Shown piece by piece: positions 34,801-43,546 of a stretch of DNA of 64,000 bases. Each line of letters opens with the position of its first letter. The first letter of the stretch is position 1. The DNA is taken from the NCBI GenBank assembly GCA_037954665.1, contig JBBMOL010000118.1, positions 1,302,001 to 1,366,000 on the forward strand, written 5' to 3'. The translations under genes were made by a program, and so were the position numbers. The notes beneath the pieces are model-generated. The model did not search any database and was not told where the DNA came from. It saw only the letters and a list, made by a program, of their open reading frames with translations. Source of the DNA: Laguncularia racemosa (lineage: Eukaryota > Streptophyta > Magnoliopsida > Myrtales > Combretaceae).

Positions 34801-34946
34801 AGAAACCTAGGCATACCAATCGTTCCAGTGGCAATTATTTTACCTCTACTATCATCTCCAAACTTTACATACCCTTTTTCTTCCCAAGTTATGCTATTGA
34901 ACAATGAAGCATCTCCATTCATATGTCTAGAACATCCACTATCCAA
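31884..34946 (-). CDS. pol: Sirevirus pol: protease, integrase, RT, RNase H
   Basis: 1020 intact codons. The protease motif DSGCSRHM is at residues 2-9 (the true start lies a little upstream, in GTWYLDSGCS). The integrase zinc site is H127, H132, C161, C164, and the catalytic core is D192 (LDLFGP), D255 (TDHGTEF), E291 (NGVVERKN). RT runs over roughly 540-780 with YVDD at 707-710 (32828-32817). RNase H is at about 860-1000 with SDADYAG and STAEAEY. All catalytic residues I can check are present. The same frame as gag, with TAA at 34998-35000 between them, so gag-pol would need readthrough or a separate start. Ends at TGA 31884-31886. Confidence 0.93.
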   Translation of the reverse strand: MDSGCSRHMNGDASLFNSITWEEKGYVKFGDDSRGKIIATGTIGMPRFLIENVYLVQGLKHNLLSISQLCDKGYRMIFDQDKCYAFNENDERLFEGIRKRNIYLIKPDEINNDCCLISFNDHVFAWHKRLGHVNFNHLEKLSKKDIIKGLPKINIKQDVKCDTCLKNKMVSVSHKSKNVISTKRPLELLHLDLFGPTRVLSIGGSKYGFVIVDDFSRYTWVIFLRQKRDTFDSFQKFAKQIQNEKGVSITSLRTDHGTEFQNASFLNFCEEHGISHNFSAPYTPQQNGVVERKNRTLQEMTRSMLNESGIAKYFWAEVVSTACYIINRVFIRPMTSKTAYEMFRGKKPNVSYFHIFGSKCFVKKNPLNLGKFDERSEEAIFLGYSLNSRAYRVFNKSSNTIEESINVKFIEDLKDVDSDEEKDSNSKEEVSSEPKSEAPAVNIRGFDHPEPILEANTEGTSEVVRSEQEASKAWRYKSAHPSDQIIGNIQSGVKIRAKLQNLENHFVLLSEIEPNKIEEALNDANWIMSMQEELNQFQRNNVWNLVLRPRGKSTIGTKWVFKNKLDEDGKIIRNKERLVAKGYSQEEGIDFDETYTHVARLEAIRLMLAYASYKDFKVFQMDVKSAFLNGFIKEEVYVEQPPSFEEPFKSDYVFKLNKALYGLKQAPRAWYERLSVFLISKGFHRGKVDTTLFLKTFDNDILVVQIYVDDIIFGSTKELLCQEFAETMQAEFEMSMMGELTFFLGLQIKQTKEGIFVHQEKYTKQILKKFGYDGCKKVTTPMSTSSRLDSDLNGKKVSEKLYRSLIGSLLYLTASRPDILFSVCLCARFQAAPTEIHLSAVKRIFKYLVNTSNLGIWYPKNQNFDLIGYSDADYAGCKIDRKSTSGTCQFLGDKLISWSSKKQNSVALSTAEAEYVSIGNCCAQVLWIKQQLNDYVINFKTVPIKCDNTSAINLTKNPVHHSRSKHIEIRHHFIRDHVHNGDINVEFVSTDNQFADIFTKPLEKVKFEFIRNELGICNPF

Positions 34947-35186
34947 ATACCATGTTCCTCTTATTTTAGCTTCATGTCCCTGTACAAATAAAAAGAATTA
35001 AGTCCTTTTAGGAACCCAAGCAAGTTTGGGCCCTTTAAAAGATAAGCTCATTTGATTTCTTCGATTTACTTGTTGACTACTAAGCTTATTTCCTTTATAA
35101 TAACAAAATTTCTCAATATGACCAAATTTATTACAGAAGAAGCATGCATAAGAATTAACATTCCTATACCTGTCATTTACCTGTTT

Positions 35187-36881
35187 CTAGAAATTCTGGT
35201 TTGTATAACTTCTGTTATACCTTCTGGTATTACTTCTGTAGTACCCATTGTGTGGATACCTCTTGTCAGAATAACTTCTGTAAAAGCCTTTGGTATTTCC
35301 TCTTTTAACAATATTTGTATTCGAAATGTACTCTTTACTTTTGAATTTATCAGTTAAAACTTGCTTAGCTTTAACAAAAACTGTATTTTGATTCGATTTT
35401 GAACTCGAACCATGCTTATATCCTAACCAATGTTTTTCATTCGAAACTCTTTGTGAAGAAATTAACATAGTCAATTTCTTATCACTTTCATCAAATTTCT
35501 TAAAGGTAGTTTTCAACGAACTTGACAGTTCATCAATCTTTACCTTCATGTTACTTGTTTCTGCTTCAAGTAATTGATTTTCTATTCTTAGTTTCTCTAT
35601 ACTCACATGCATGGATTCATTTTCTTGTTTCAAGATATCATTTTCATCCGCAAGTAACGAATTTGTTTGCTTTACTGCCTCCTTTTCATTCTTAAGAGCT
35701 TTTATTTCATTTTCATACTTAGCTAATTTTGTATCAGCCCTTTTTAGTGCCTTTAGTAGCTTACTCATTTCTCCTAGCATGTCAGTTTCAGTTACATCTT
35801 CATCAGATTCAGAATGTACCTCAGAACTAGCCATTAAGCACAAATTTGCCTCATCCTCTTCTTCTTCTGAATCCTCTGAATTTATCTCTATATCCTTTAA
35901 ATCACTCCATGTTGCTAGCATTGCTCGACTTTTCTTTTTATAATTTTCCATTTTCTTGATCAGTGTTGGACATTCGTATTTGATCTGTCCTGGCTTTTTG
36001 CATTCATAACATTGAATCTCCCTTTTCTCTTTCTTCTTTTCTTTCTCCTTATACGCTTTTCCTGCATCATTATGCTTATATTCAGTACTTTTCTTGAAAA
36101 CATTAAACTTCTTACCTCTTTGCTTCTTGAGCAGCCTGTTGAGTCTACGTGCTAGAAGACCGATGTCCTCTTCTTTCTCATCGTCGCTATTATCTGTTTC
36201 AGTTTCATTTTGCTTTATTTCCTTGACTTTAAATGCAATTCCTTTGGTACCGTCTTCTCCTCTTTGCGTGGTCTTTATGTGCGACTCATATGCCATGAGC
36301 TTTTCTCTCAATTGACTGAGAGTTAGCTTGTTTAGGTCTTGCGCTTCCTCTATAGCAGTTTTCTTTACATCCCAAGATGGTGGCAATATCCTCAACATTT
36401 TCCTCACAAGATCTAGATCTGGAAGTTTCTTTCCAAGTGATGCAAGCTCATTTGTGATAGCTGTAAACCTGTTAAAAGCATCTTTGACATCTTCATTAGA
36501 CTTAAACTTAAATAATTCATATTGTTGAATTAAAGCATTTATCTTAGTTTCCTTGATGGTATCCGTCCCTTCATATGTATCGGATAGGATATCCCAAATC
36601 TCCTTTGCACTAGCACACGATGATATTAAATAGAACTCTGATGGAGCAATAGTAGTCAGTAATAAATTTTTTGCTTTGTTGTTCTTCTCGATAATTTTCT
36701 TCTCCGAATCTGATAAGGTTGAATCTTTGTTCAAGGTGATCAAACTGTCTCCATGTGAAATGACCTGCCATGAATCATAATCATTAGCTTTGATGTAAGT
36801 TTCCATACGCATCTTCCAATATGAGAAGTTTGAGCCATCGAAGTAAGGAGCTCGATTAATTGCAACATTATTTTCAACCAT
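35187..36881 (-). CDS. gag: Sirevirus gag
   Basis: 564 codons from an ATG 43 bases after the LTR. N-terminal YFDGSNFSYWKMRMETYIKA is the usual start of copia gag; residues ~50-230 are the capsid-like UBN2 domain. A zinc knuckle CYECKKPGQIKYEC near residue 300 has Gln in place of the metal-binding His. A long Glu/Lys-rich coiled coil covers about 370-470. The frame stops at TAG 35187-35189, but the same frame continues through an intact second knuckle, CFFCNKFGHIEKFC, to TAA at 34998. The TAG may thus be a mutation truncating gag by about 60 residues. Confidence 0.88.
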   Translation of the reverse strand: MVENNVAINRAPYFDGSNFSYWKMRMETYIKANDYDSWQVISHGDSLITLNKDSTLSDSEKKIIEKNNKAKNLLLTTIAPSEFYLISSCASAKEIWDILSDTYEGTDTIKETKINALIQQYELFKFKSNEDVKDAFNRFTAITNELASLGKKLPDLDLVRKMLRILPPSWDVKKTAIEEAQDLNKLTLSQLREKLMAYESHIKTTQRGEDGTKGIAFKVKEIKQNETETDNSDDEKEEDIGLLARRLNRLLKKQRGKKFNVFKKSTEYKHNDAGKAYKEKEKKKEKREIQCYECKKPGQIKYECPTLIKKMENYKKKSRAMLATWSDLKDIEINSEDSEEEEDEANLCLMASSEVHSESDEDVTETDMLGEMSKLLKALKRADTKLAKYENEIKALKNEKEAVKQTNSLLADENDILKQENESMHVSIEKLRIENQLLEAETSNMKVKIDELSSSLKTTFKKFDESDKKLTMLISSQRVSNEKHWLGYKHGSSSKSNQNTVFVKAKQVLTDKFKSKEYISNTNIVKRGNTKGFYRSYSDKRYPHNGYYRSNTRRYNRSYTNQNF

Positions 36882-36903
36882 TTTAGATCACTCAAAATAG
36901 ATG

Positions 36904-36921
36904 AGTCCTGCTCTGATACCA
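36904..36921 (-). promoter_or_regulatory. Sirevirus primer-binding site
   Basis: TGGTATCAGAGCAGGACT on the - strand, two bases after the 5' LTR end: complementary to the initiator Met-tRNA 3' end. The gag ATG follows within about 25 bases, a very short leader. Confidence 0.85.
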
Positions 36922-36923
36922 AT

Positions 36924-38388
36924 TGTTGGTCCCAATTAGATTAATCAAGAGGGGGGTGAATTGATTAATTACTTAAAATTTCACTTTTTCGCAAATCAAC
37001 TAAAACTCTTGACTAATAAAATCACGTGAATAACAATAATGAAGAACAATAATGTGCAGTAAATAAAAGTAGAGAAAAGTAGAATGCTCAGATATTTATA
37101 GAGGTTCCGCCTCGAGCGTCAGTCCTCTCTTCCAGCTCCATGCCGGGGTCCCGGTTGTCTATACCGATTGTGTTTCACTATATCAACAAATCGAAGATAT
37201 ACAACACAAGCCTCTTTAAGGCAAAGTCTCACTGTTGAGTCTTTCTAGCTTCTTCACTAAGCTAATCACTCATCTACAGTAATGAAACAACAAACAATTC
37301 CCTTTCCACGAAAGGAATCTCAACAACAACAACAATGAGGAATAACAAATTTCCTCTAGATCACATATATATGTAAAGATATTTGCTTGAAGATGTATGA
37401 GTCTTTTCTTCTCGTGTGTAATTTTTTCTTTCAACCACGTTCCTTTTTCTATTTTTTTTTTAATGTTCTTCACTTCACTTTTCATTTGAATTAAACACTT
37501 TATATATGGAGAAAACATAACGGCTACTTTCCACGTGATAATCTTGAATTTATTTTTGAATTTTCAATTCAAAAATAAGTTGGATCTGTTGAGGAAGATC
37601 TGCATTCGTGATATTCTTATTGAGGATAAGCTTGGATAATTAGTTTGACCGAGATCTTCTTTGGATATATCTCTTGGATCAAGTTTGTTGAAGATATCCC
37701 TCACATTGTGGAACCATATCTTGATATAACAACCATATCTCTTATCCTTATCTTTTTAACTGCTGGATCTCCTAAAATATAGTACAAATATCCAATTTTA
37801 AATCTAGATAAAACTTGTAAATCCTATATGATCTCACTTTATCATAAAATAAAATCTTTGAATAAAATCTTGTGAAACTTTATGTAAATTAAAAAAAACC
37901 GTGATATAAAATCCAACTTTAGTAAAACACATCAAGTATATTACCCAAAAATACTTGACACGTGGAGCTAGGCCTTGAAATTTATTAAAACTATCGATAT
38001 AAAATTTAGAACGTAATCTGGAAAAATTCGTAACAGACATGAAAGGTTCTGAAAGTGCTTCTGAAGCAAACCTGTTAACTATCCTGAAGGTTCTGAAAGT
38101 GCTTCTGAAACAAACCTGTCAACTGTTCTCCTGTTATGAAGGTTCTGAAAGTGCTTCTGAAAGGTTACCACGATAACTACGGATACACTACACAACTTCT
38201 AAAACACCTTCTGTCAGAACAAAAATAGTCTTTATAACACTTTTGAAGGTTCTGAACAAGCTTCTGTCTCCTTGTTCAACTTTAGAAAAAAATTATGTGC
38301 TATCTTAAACATTCATTACACTCATTCCTCTTTTGTTAACATCAAAACTAAATTAGAGAACTTAACATTCTCCCCCTTAACATCAACA
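36924..38388 (-). repeat. Sirevirus 5' LTR
   Basis: 1465 bases, near-identical to 28249-29714, with TATA motif at about 37498-37506. Its outer end at 38388 is followed by TCTTG, the target duplication, and then Tat gag coding. Confidence 0.93.
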
Positions 38389-38393
38389 TCTTG

Positions 38394-39935
38394 TCTCTGA
38401 GGTTTCTTATACCCTGCAAGTGACCTTTCTACTTCAAGTTTTATGCTATCTACTCCAACATGATAGGAAGCTCATCTAGATCTATCCCTAACTCATGTTC
38501 TTTAGCAATGATTACATTGATGGAAGCCCTATGGCTTAGTAAGGGATTGTTATTAACATTGGGTGTTGGAGCCTCTATGAAGTCTAACTGGACTAGTTTA
38601 GCATCTATGAGGTCTTGTATCTTGCTCCTCACCCTCTAACAATTATCGGTAAAGTGCCCCTCTTCCCCCAAATGATACTTACAACGAAGGTTTAGGTTAT
38701 AATATGTAAGTCTATAGTTATCAAGAGGTACCTCAAAATTCAATAAATTCTCATCCTGGAGATGGTGGAGGAATTGACTTAAAGGGATAGGGATTCTAGT
38801 GAACTGCCTTCTTCATTGATGTCAGTTTGGATCTTGTTCTTAAACTATGGGAACATTCTAGTTTGTATGAATGGTTAACTATGGCATTGGCCTTGCATGA
38901 TTTCCTGAGGCTACCATGTCCACCATTGTTTCCCTACCTTTGCTAACTGGCCTCAGATGCATGGTTTTCTTTTCTAATTCTTTAAAAGCAGGAAGTCTCC
39001 CTAAAAGAGACTACATTTTTTATATGGCACCCAACCTCTACTATCTCTACAAAGCTCGCAGTAACATGCCCTACTAAGTACTGGCAGTAAGGCTTACTCA
39101 AGGTATTGATGAACATGTAAGTCGGATCTTTCTCTAGCAGTGGGGTGGTTATTCTGGCAACCATACCCTCCAATGCTGCGCATACTCCTTGAAAAACTCA
39201 TTACATCTCTTCCTTATATTATTCAGATCCCAAACAGATAGAGCCAATTCAACATTAAACTTGTATTGGCTATAGAAGACCCTTGCCAGTTTGTCCCACA
39301 TATCTATCTCATTCGAATCTAGTTGGGCATATCATGCCAGAGTTCGCCTATTTAAACTATCCTGAAAAGTCTAAACCATCAACCACTCGTACTTGGTGTA
39401 CTTAACCATTTTTCTGCTATAAAGCCTAACATAGAGCTTCGAGTAACCTATACCATCATACTTTTCAAAATCTAGGATCTTGAACTTCTCAAGGAATTCC
39501 TCATCTTCATAAACAGGCAGATTAATTAGGTTGATTTGCTCAAATCCATCAGTTCCCTCAAAAACCCTCATCTTTTCATAGAACTTTTGGAGTAGCTTCT
39601 TTTCCATATCCCACTATTTTTCCTCGAATTCCCTCCTTAAACTTTCACCACTACTATTTCTTAGCTCATCTCCAGGGTTTGAACTAATGGTCTACTAAAG
39701 GTCAATCTGATCTACTTGGACTACTTTGTCGGCATGAATTTGGTTGATGGTGTATGTTAGGGTCTACATCTACTCAGTTAATTGCAACATAGTCTATTCA
39801 GGAGCCGTAATTCTCTTATTAAGGTTGCTGTTATTGGTGTTTTCAGTCATTCTGGCTTTTGAGCAAGTGATTATCGAGCTTTTGAGAAGGTCTACCTTCT
39901 TTAGAGCTATCTTTGAAATCTACAACATGATCTAA
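38394..39935 (-). pseudogene. gag: Tat/Ogre gag, 5' part
   Basis: Reads down from about 39935. The open piece at 39607-39371 has FLEKFKILDFEKYDGIGYSK and YSRKMVKYTK, matching the 'PPKFKVPEFEKYKG..CP..HL..YCRKM' start of Ogre gag. Capsid continues through 39300-38980 with at least one frameshift (DPTYMFINTLSKPYCQYLVG). The piece at 38632-38450 is later gag. The Sirevirus interrupts it at 38388. Homopolymer runs (11 G at about 39977-39987 just upstream) and stops show long decay. Confidence 0.7.
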
Positions 39936-40139
39936 ATCCATTAGATTTATTTAAATCTATAAATTTTCCTTCCTTAGGGGGGGGGGGATGATTTCACATG
40001 GAGACATGCATAACAATAATAAATAAATAATGTAACAAGTTACAATTGAATAGTAATGTGGCACATAATTGGACTCAAAAATGCAAGCTCTTATTAATGT
40101 TCAAATGATTACATGACCTAATGACTTGAAAATGTAAAG

Positions 40140-41700
40140 TTCTATTTGAGAAAATAAAGGGAAATAAAAGAAAACCTAGCTATCCTATGCTTTTCTCCTA
40201 TATTAGCTAGTAAAACCGCTTTTGCTTCTTCCATCAGTTGTCGGATTCTCTCATCTTTTTCTTTCAACTAGTCCCTCAAGTATTGGACAACCCATTGTAA
40301 CAGCCCATGCTTCCTCTTCTAATAGTCTGCGGCCTTCTTCTATTTTTGATATAGGACTTCTACCTTTGCTCATATAGTAGCTCTATATCCCTCCTCTTTT
40401 GGCATTAGATTTTGTGGTTCTGGCTCATGTTTGAACACAACGGGGGACTTGTATTGTGCTCAACCGATATTCTTCATAAAATCACAAATGAACTCCCAAG
40501 TAACCCTATGGGCCTTAATCCTTCCATCCAACTTACCCAAGCCTGCTATTTTCTTTTCCTCTCTACTATCCCATAACTCCTTGATATTATTGAGGTGGGT
40601 AATCTTGGTTGCTAGCAGTATGTTAGCATCTTGATAATTGAGGGTTACCTGTTTTAATGACCCTATGTAGGTAATATCCTGCAAGGGGGTTAACTGTCTT
40701 ATAACTTGGGCTAGAAAGTAACTCGTATGGCCTATAATACCAATCAGGGATACACCTAGATATTCCTCACATCCAGGGATAGCTTCCATGCAATTGTTCC
40801 ACCTAGCTATCCATGAGATATCTCCTATCTTAATCATCTTTAGTAACCTGCACCATTGCCGAGTTAATGTGTCATTAGGTAGCTTGACTTGAGTACCAAA
40901 GTTATCCACTATATCTAATTGTGGAGATAAGGACCCCCTCATCAAATATGCTCCAAATGCCTTGATGTGACTAACAAACCATACTATTAATAAAGTAGGT
41001 CTCCCTTTGAAAGTTTCATGTCCTTGTTGTTTTACGAAATTCAGCATTTGGATCTATTTTGCTAATATTGCTAGAACATAGGACTTACCTGTCAGAAATT
41101 GGGAGACCAATTTAGCTACCTTGAAATGGACATTAGCTCACCCTTGTGGGAAAAGAACGGTTGCAAACTTGGTTAATATAAATGCATTGATGCGGTTCCT
41201 CTACTAGTCATCATATCCTCCACAAAAAATATCTTGCCTATCAAAATAGGCTAATGAATGCGCATACCAACTACCTAATGTGGAAAACCGGATAGATTTA
41301 TCTTTGCATTCAGTCAATGCTTTAGCAATTTCACTTTTCCTAACCCCTAATATGTGATAGAATACATTCACGAGCTGAGCTTCCAAGTTTAGGGTCACTA
41401 TTCCATTTTGCATAGCGGGGGCCCTAAGCAATTGGATATACTCCTCTAAGGTGGGTGCCGGTTAATAAGGTTAGAAATCAAATGATGATGACCTAGAATC
41501 TCAAAGATAAGCTAAAGCTCTAATCAGGTCCCACTTAAGTTACACCTTCATTAGAGACATTACTAAATTAATCTTTTACATGATATAATCTTGATGTTCT
41601 TGACTAAATGTGTTAAACCATCGACCTAGAGTCTCTGCAAGATAAGCATACTGTTCCATGTAGATCTCATTGACATAACCTGACTAATCCTCAATTCAAT
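40140..41700 (-). pseudogene. Tat/Ogre upstream ORF (ORF1), DUF7745 / plant-mobile-domain-like
   Basis: Two open stretches, 41431-41204 (75 codons) and 41047-40460 (195 codons), lie in one frame with stops between. GSWYAHSLAYFDRQ, WNNCMEAIPGCEEYLGVSLIGI and YFLAQVIRQLTPLQDITYIG resemble the DUF7745 / plant mobile domain-like proteins common in plant genomes and in the extra ORF ahead of Ogre gag. A Lys/Glu-rich helical part near 40300-40200 (LKEKDERIRQLMEEAKA) suggests a C-terminal coiled coil. Function unknown; in Ogre elements this ORF precedes gag in just this place. Confidence 0.55.
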
Positions 41701-41956
41701 TCTCCATCTTTGCTATAAATTACAACAGGAAAAGAGGAAAAACAAAATTTTACATGGTTGAAAAAATAAATATAGGGAAAGGAGATTACAAAATAAAAAA
41801 ACTATGATTTTGAACATTAACAAAGTTGCAGCTTCACATTCACAATGCCACATAAAATAAGAATAGATAAAGAAATAAATAAAATGTGCATAAGGTGGGC
41901 TCTAAAGGTTCTCTAACTCTATAACCAGTGGCTACATTGAAGCTTGGAGTGGAATC

Positions 41957-42180
41957 GGCTAATCGCCGCCAAGCGGTGGTATACACCATTACAACCTGAC
42001 AGGTACACAATGGCATTCCGTCTTAGTTTTCTAAATGACTCAAGTCTAGCCATATCTAAACATGCAAAAAAAAAAAAAAATCCCATATGGTAGCCCATTG
42101 GGCCCCCTTCCTCCTTTTTTTTTCTGCATTACTCAAAACCCGATTAGTGCCACTATTTACAAAATAATTTATAAGATACA
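41957..42180 (-). repeat. Possible 5' LTR remnant and PBS of the Tat element
   Basis: On the - strand a motif GGTTGTAATGGTGTATACCA (41978-41997) matches the end of the 3' LTR, and TGGCGGCGATTAGCC (41971-41957) sits where a PBS should be; I cannot name the tRNA. Upward the sequence to 42180 (TGTATCTTATAAATT) shows little likeness to the 3' LTR. Only a fragment, or a different LTR, is present. Confidence 0.35.
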
Positions 42181-42185
42181 TAATA

Positions 42186-43546
42186 AAAAATCCACTAACA
42201 TCACTCTTCCTTAGATTTCAATCCTGACATATTTACATATCTGAAGGAGTAGTCATTTTAGTTCACACACATATATGAAGTTAGTCAATATGTAAGAATG
42301 TGCCATACCTATATCAAATGATATATATGCATTAGTTGAGTGAACAAGCGGCATACTTGCAATAGTATCTTGATCCTGAGTATCTTGATGTTGCTACAAC
42401 TATAGAGCGATGGCTCTGTGCTCTCTACCTTGATCCTACATTCTGAGGTCTACTTGTTTGGTGCTTTAGGTAAAGGTCTTAGTAGTTGCTGCACTAGGAC
42501 TTGCTATGGCACTGCAACCATCTAGTTTATAGTAGCACCGCATTTAAAAGTTCTATCGCCCTATTGTTTACAAATGTAACAAAAGGCCTATGGTATAGCT
42601 TTCGCAGTATACATTCTGCTGGTGTCCTATCCTACCATAAGAATAACAATCTCCTCTAGCTAATTACGCTAACTTAAATCATGTGGTCTCATACATTAAG
42701 GACATCTTCTTACTAGTCCTATTGGTGGTGGTGGAGGTAAACTGGGCACTAAAGGTCTGATCTAAATAGGCCAAGGTGCAAAGGCCACAAGTCTAGCCTA
42801 GTATAACATAGGTCTCTTCCCTCTATCTGTATACATAGCACTTGGGGCTGGCCTCTTCCCTAACATAACTCTCAACCTACGTGATAACTATTCTTCTGTT
42901 TTTTTCTTTTTTTCTTTTTTCTTTTTACTTTGCTCCATGAATTTTGCCTTATCCACCACTTCTACATAGATGCACAGTTGGAAGGATCCCACCTCATGCT
43001 GGAGGTTAGGCTCTAGGCCCCTCACAAACCTCCTTGCTCTTGAGGATCATCCGTACTAATTGGTTTAAGTAAGAATTTAATCAAGCAATTTAGCTCTACC
43101 TCATACCCCTCCACTAACATGTTACCTCATTAGCAGTTGTAATATGCTACCACCATTTAGTCCTAAATGCTACTAAAGGAGTTCTTTTCATAAAATAATT
43201 CCTTAAACCTTAGCCAATTGATAGCCATTCCTACCAATGTAGAGACACTAACCCACCAATCTACAATAGACCCTTTCAGCATAAAGGTAACATAATCTAG
43301 CTTCTTATCATCCGTTACCCTGAATGTGGCAAAGACATTCTCAATTTCAGTTATTTAGTGCTTAACCTCCACTGGATCATCAACCTTTGGATTAAACTCC
43401 TTTGCTAGTCTTACAACCTTGTCTAACCCAAATTGATCCTTTGTGACCCTAAACAATATCATTGCTTATTGTTGTTGTTGCTACATGATCATTCCCACTA
43501 AGAAATCAATTGTCTGCATTAACTATGTAGTCATATCAACTACTTA
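42186..43546 (-). pseudogene. gag: Tekay 2: gag and protease start, truncated both sides
   Basis: A second, - strand Tekay/Del copy. From 43541 down it reads TIDFLVGMI, RLAKEFNPKVDDPVE (near 43400) and RFVRG/GPRA-type capsid end near 43030, parallel to Tekay 1 gag. Zinc knuckles lie near 42680-42540: CYSYGRIGH with one Cys lost and CYICKQ.GDRTFKC with a stop and His to Asp. QICKYVRIEI and GRVMLVDF at 42240-42186 match Tekay 1 protease, then homology stops abruptly. The upper side ends at the Tekay 3 LTR, whose target duplication includes 43542-43546 (ACTTA). The 5' part is off window. Confidence 0.7.

Larger units (their letters stand above)
28249..38388 (-). mobile_element. Ty1/copia Sirevirus with envelope-like gene, young copy
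   Basis: Two LTRs of 1465-1466 bases, perfect TCTTG duplications (28244-28248 and 38389-38393), initiator Met-tRNA PBS, purine tract, and gag, pol and a third gene in order on the - strand. Domain order protease-integrase-RT-RNase H marks Ty1/copia. The third gene after pol and the gag type mark it as a Sirevirus (Maximus/SIRE). By eye the two LTRs differ at about 20 positions (about 1.4%), mostly transitions, so this is the youngest datable insertion here. It sits inside the Tat gag. Confidence 0.92.
20505..42180 (-). mobile_element. Ty3/gypsy Tat/Ogre-type element, split by a Sirevirus
   Basis: Reading down the - strand: LTR remnant, upstream ORF, gag, protease, RT, RNase H, second RNase H, integrase, tandem-repeat 3' UTR, purine tract and 3' LTR. 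An extra ORF before gag, two RNase H domains and no chromodomain define the Tat lineage, in particular its Ogre-like members. The element is decayed in all frames. A Sirevirus sits in gag at 28249-38388 with duplicated TCTTG. The flanks do not agree: a Tekay protease above and AT-rich DNA below, and the two ends resemble each other only in a ~30-base motif. The copy may therefore be a recombinant. Confidence 0.75.

Noticed and set aside
35052..36528. Plus-strand open frames rich in Ser and Phe opposite Sirevirus gag
   Set aside because: Antisense shadows of a Lys/Glu-rich coiled-coil coding region.
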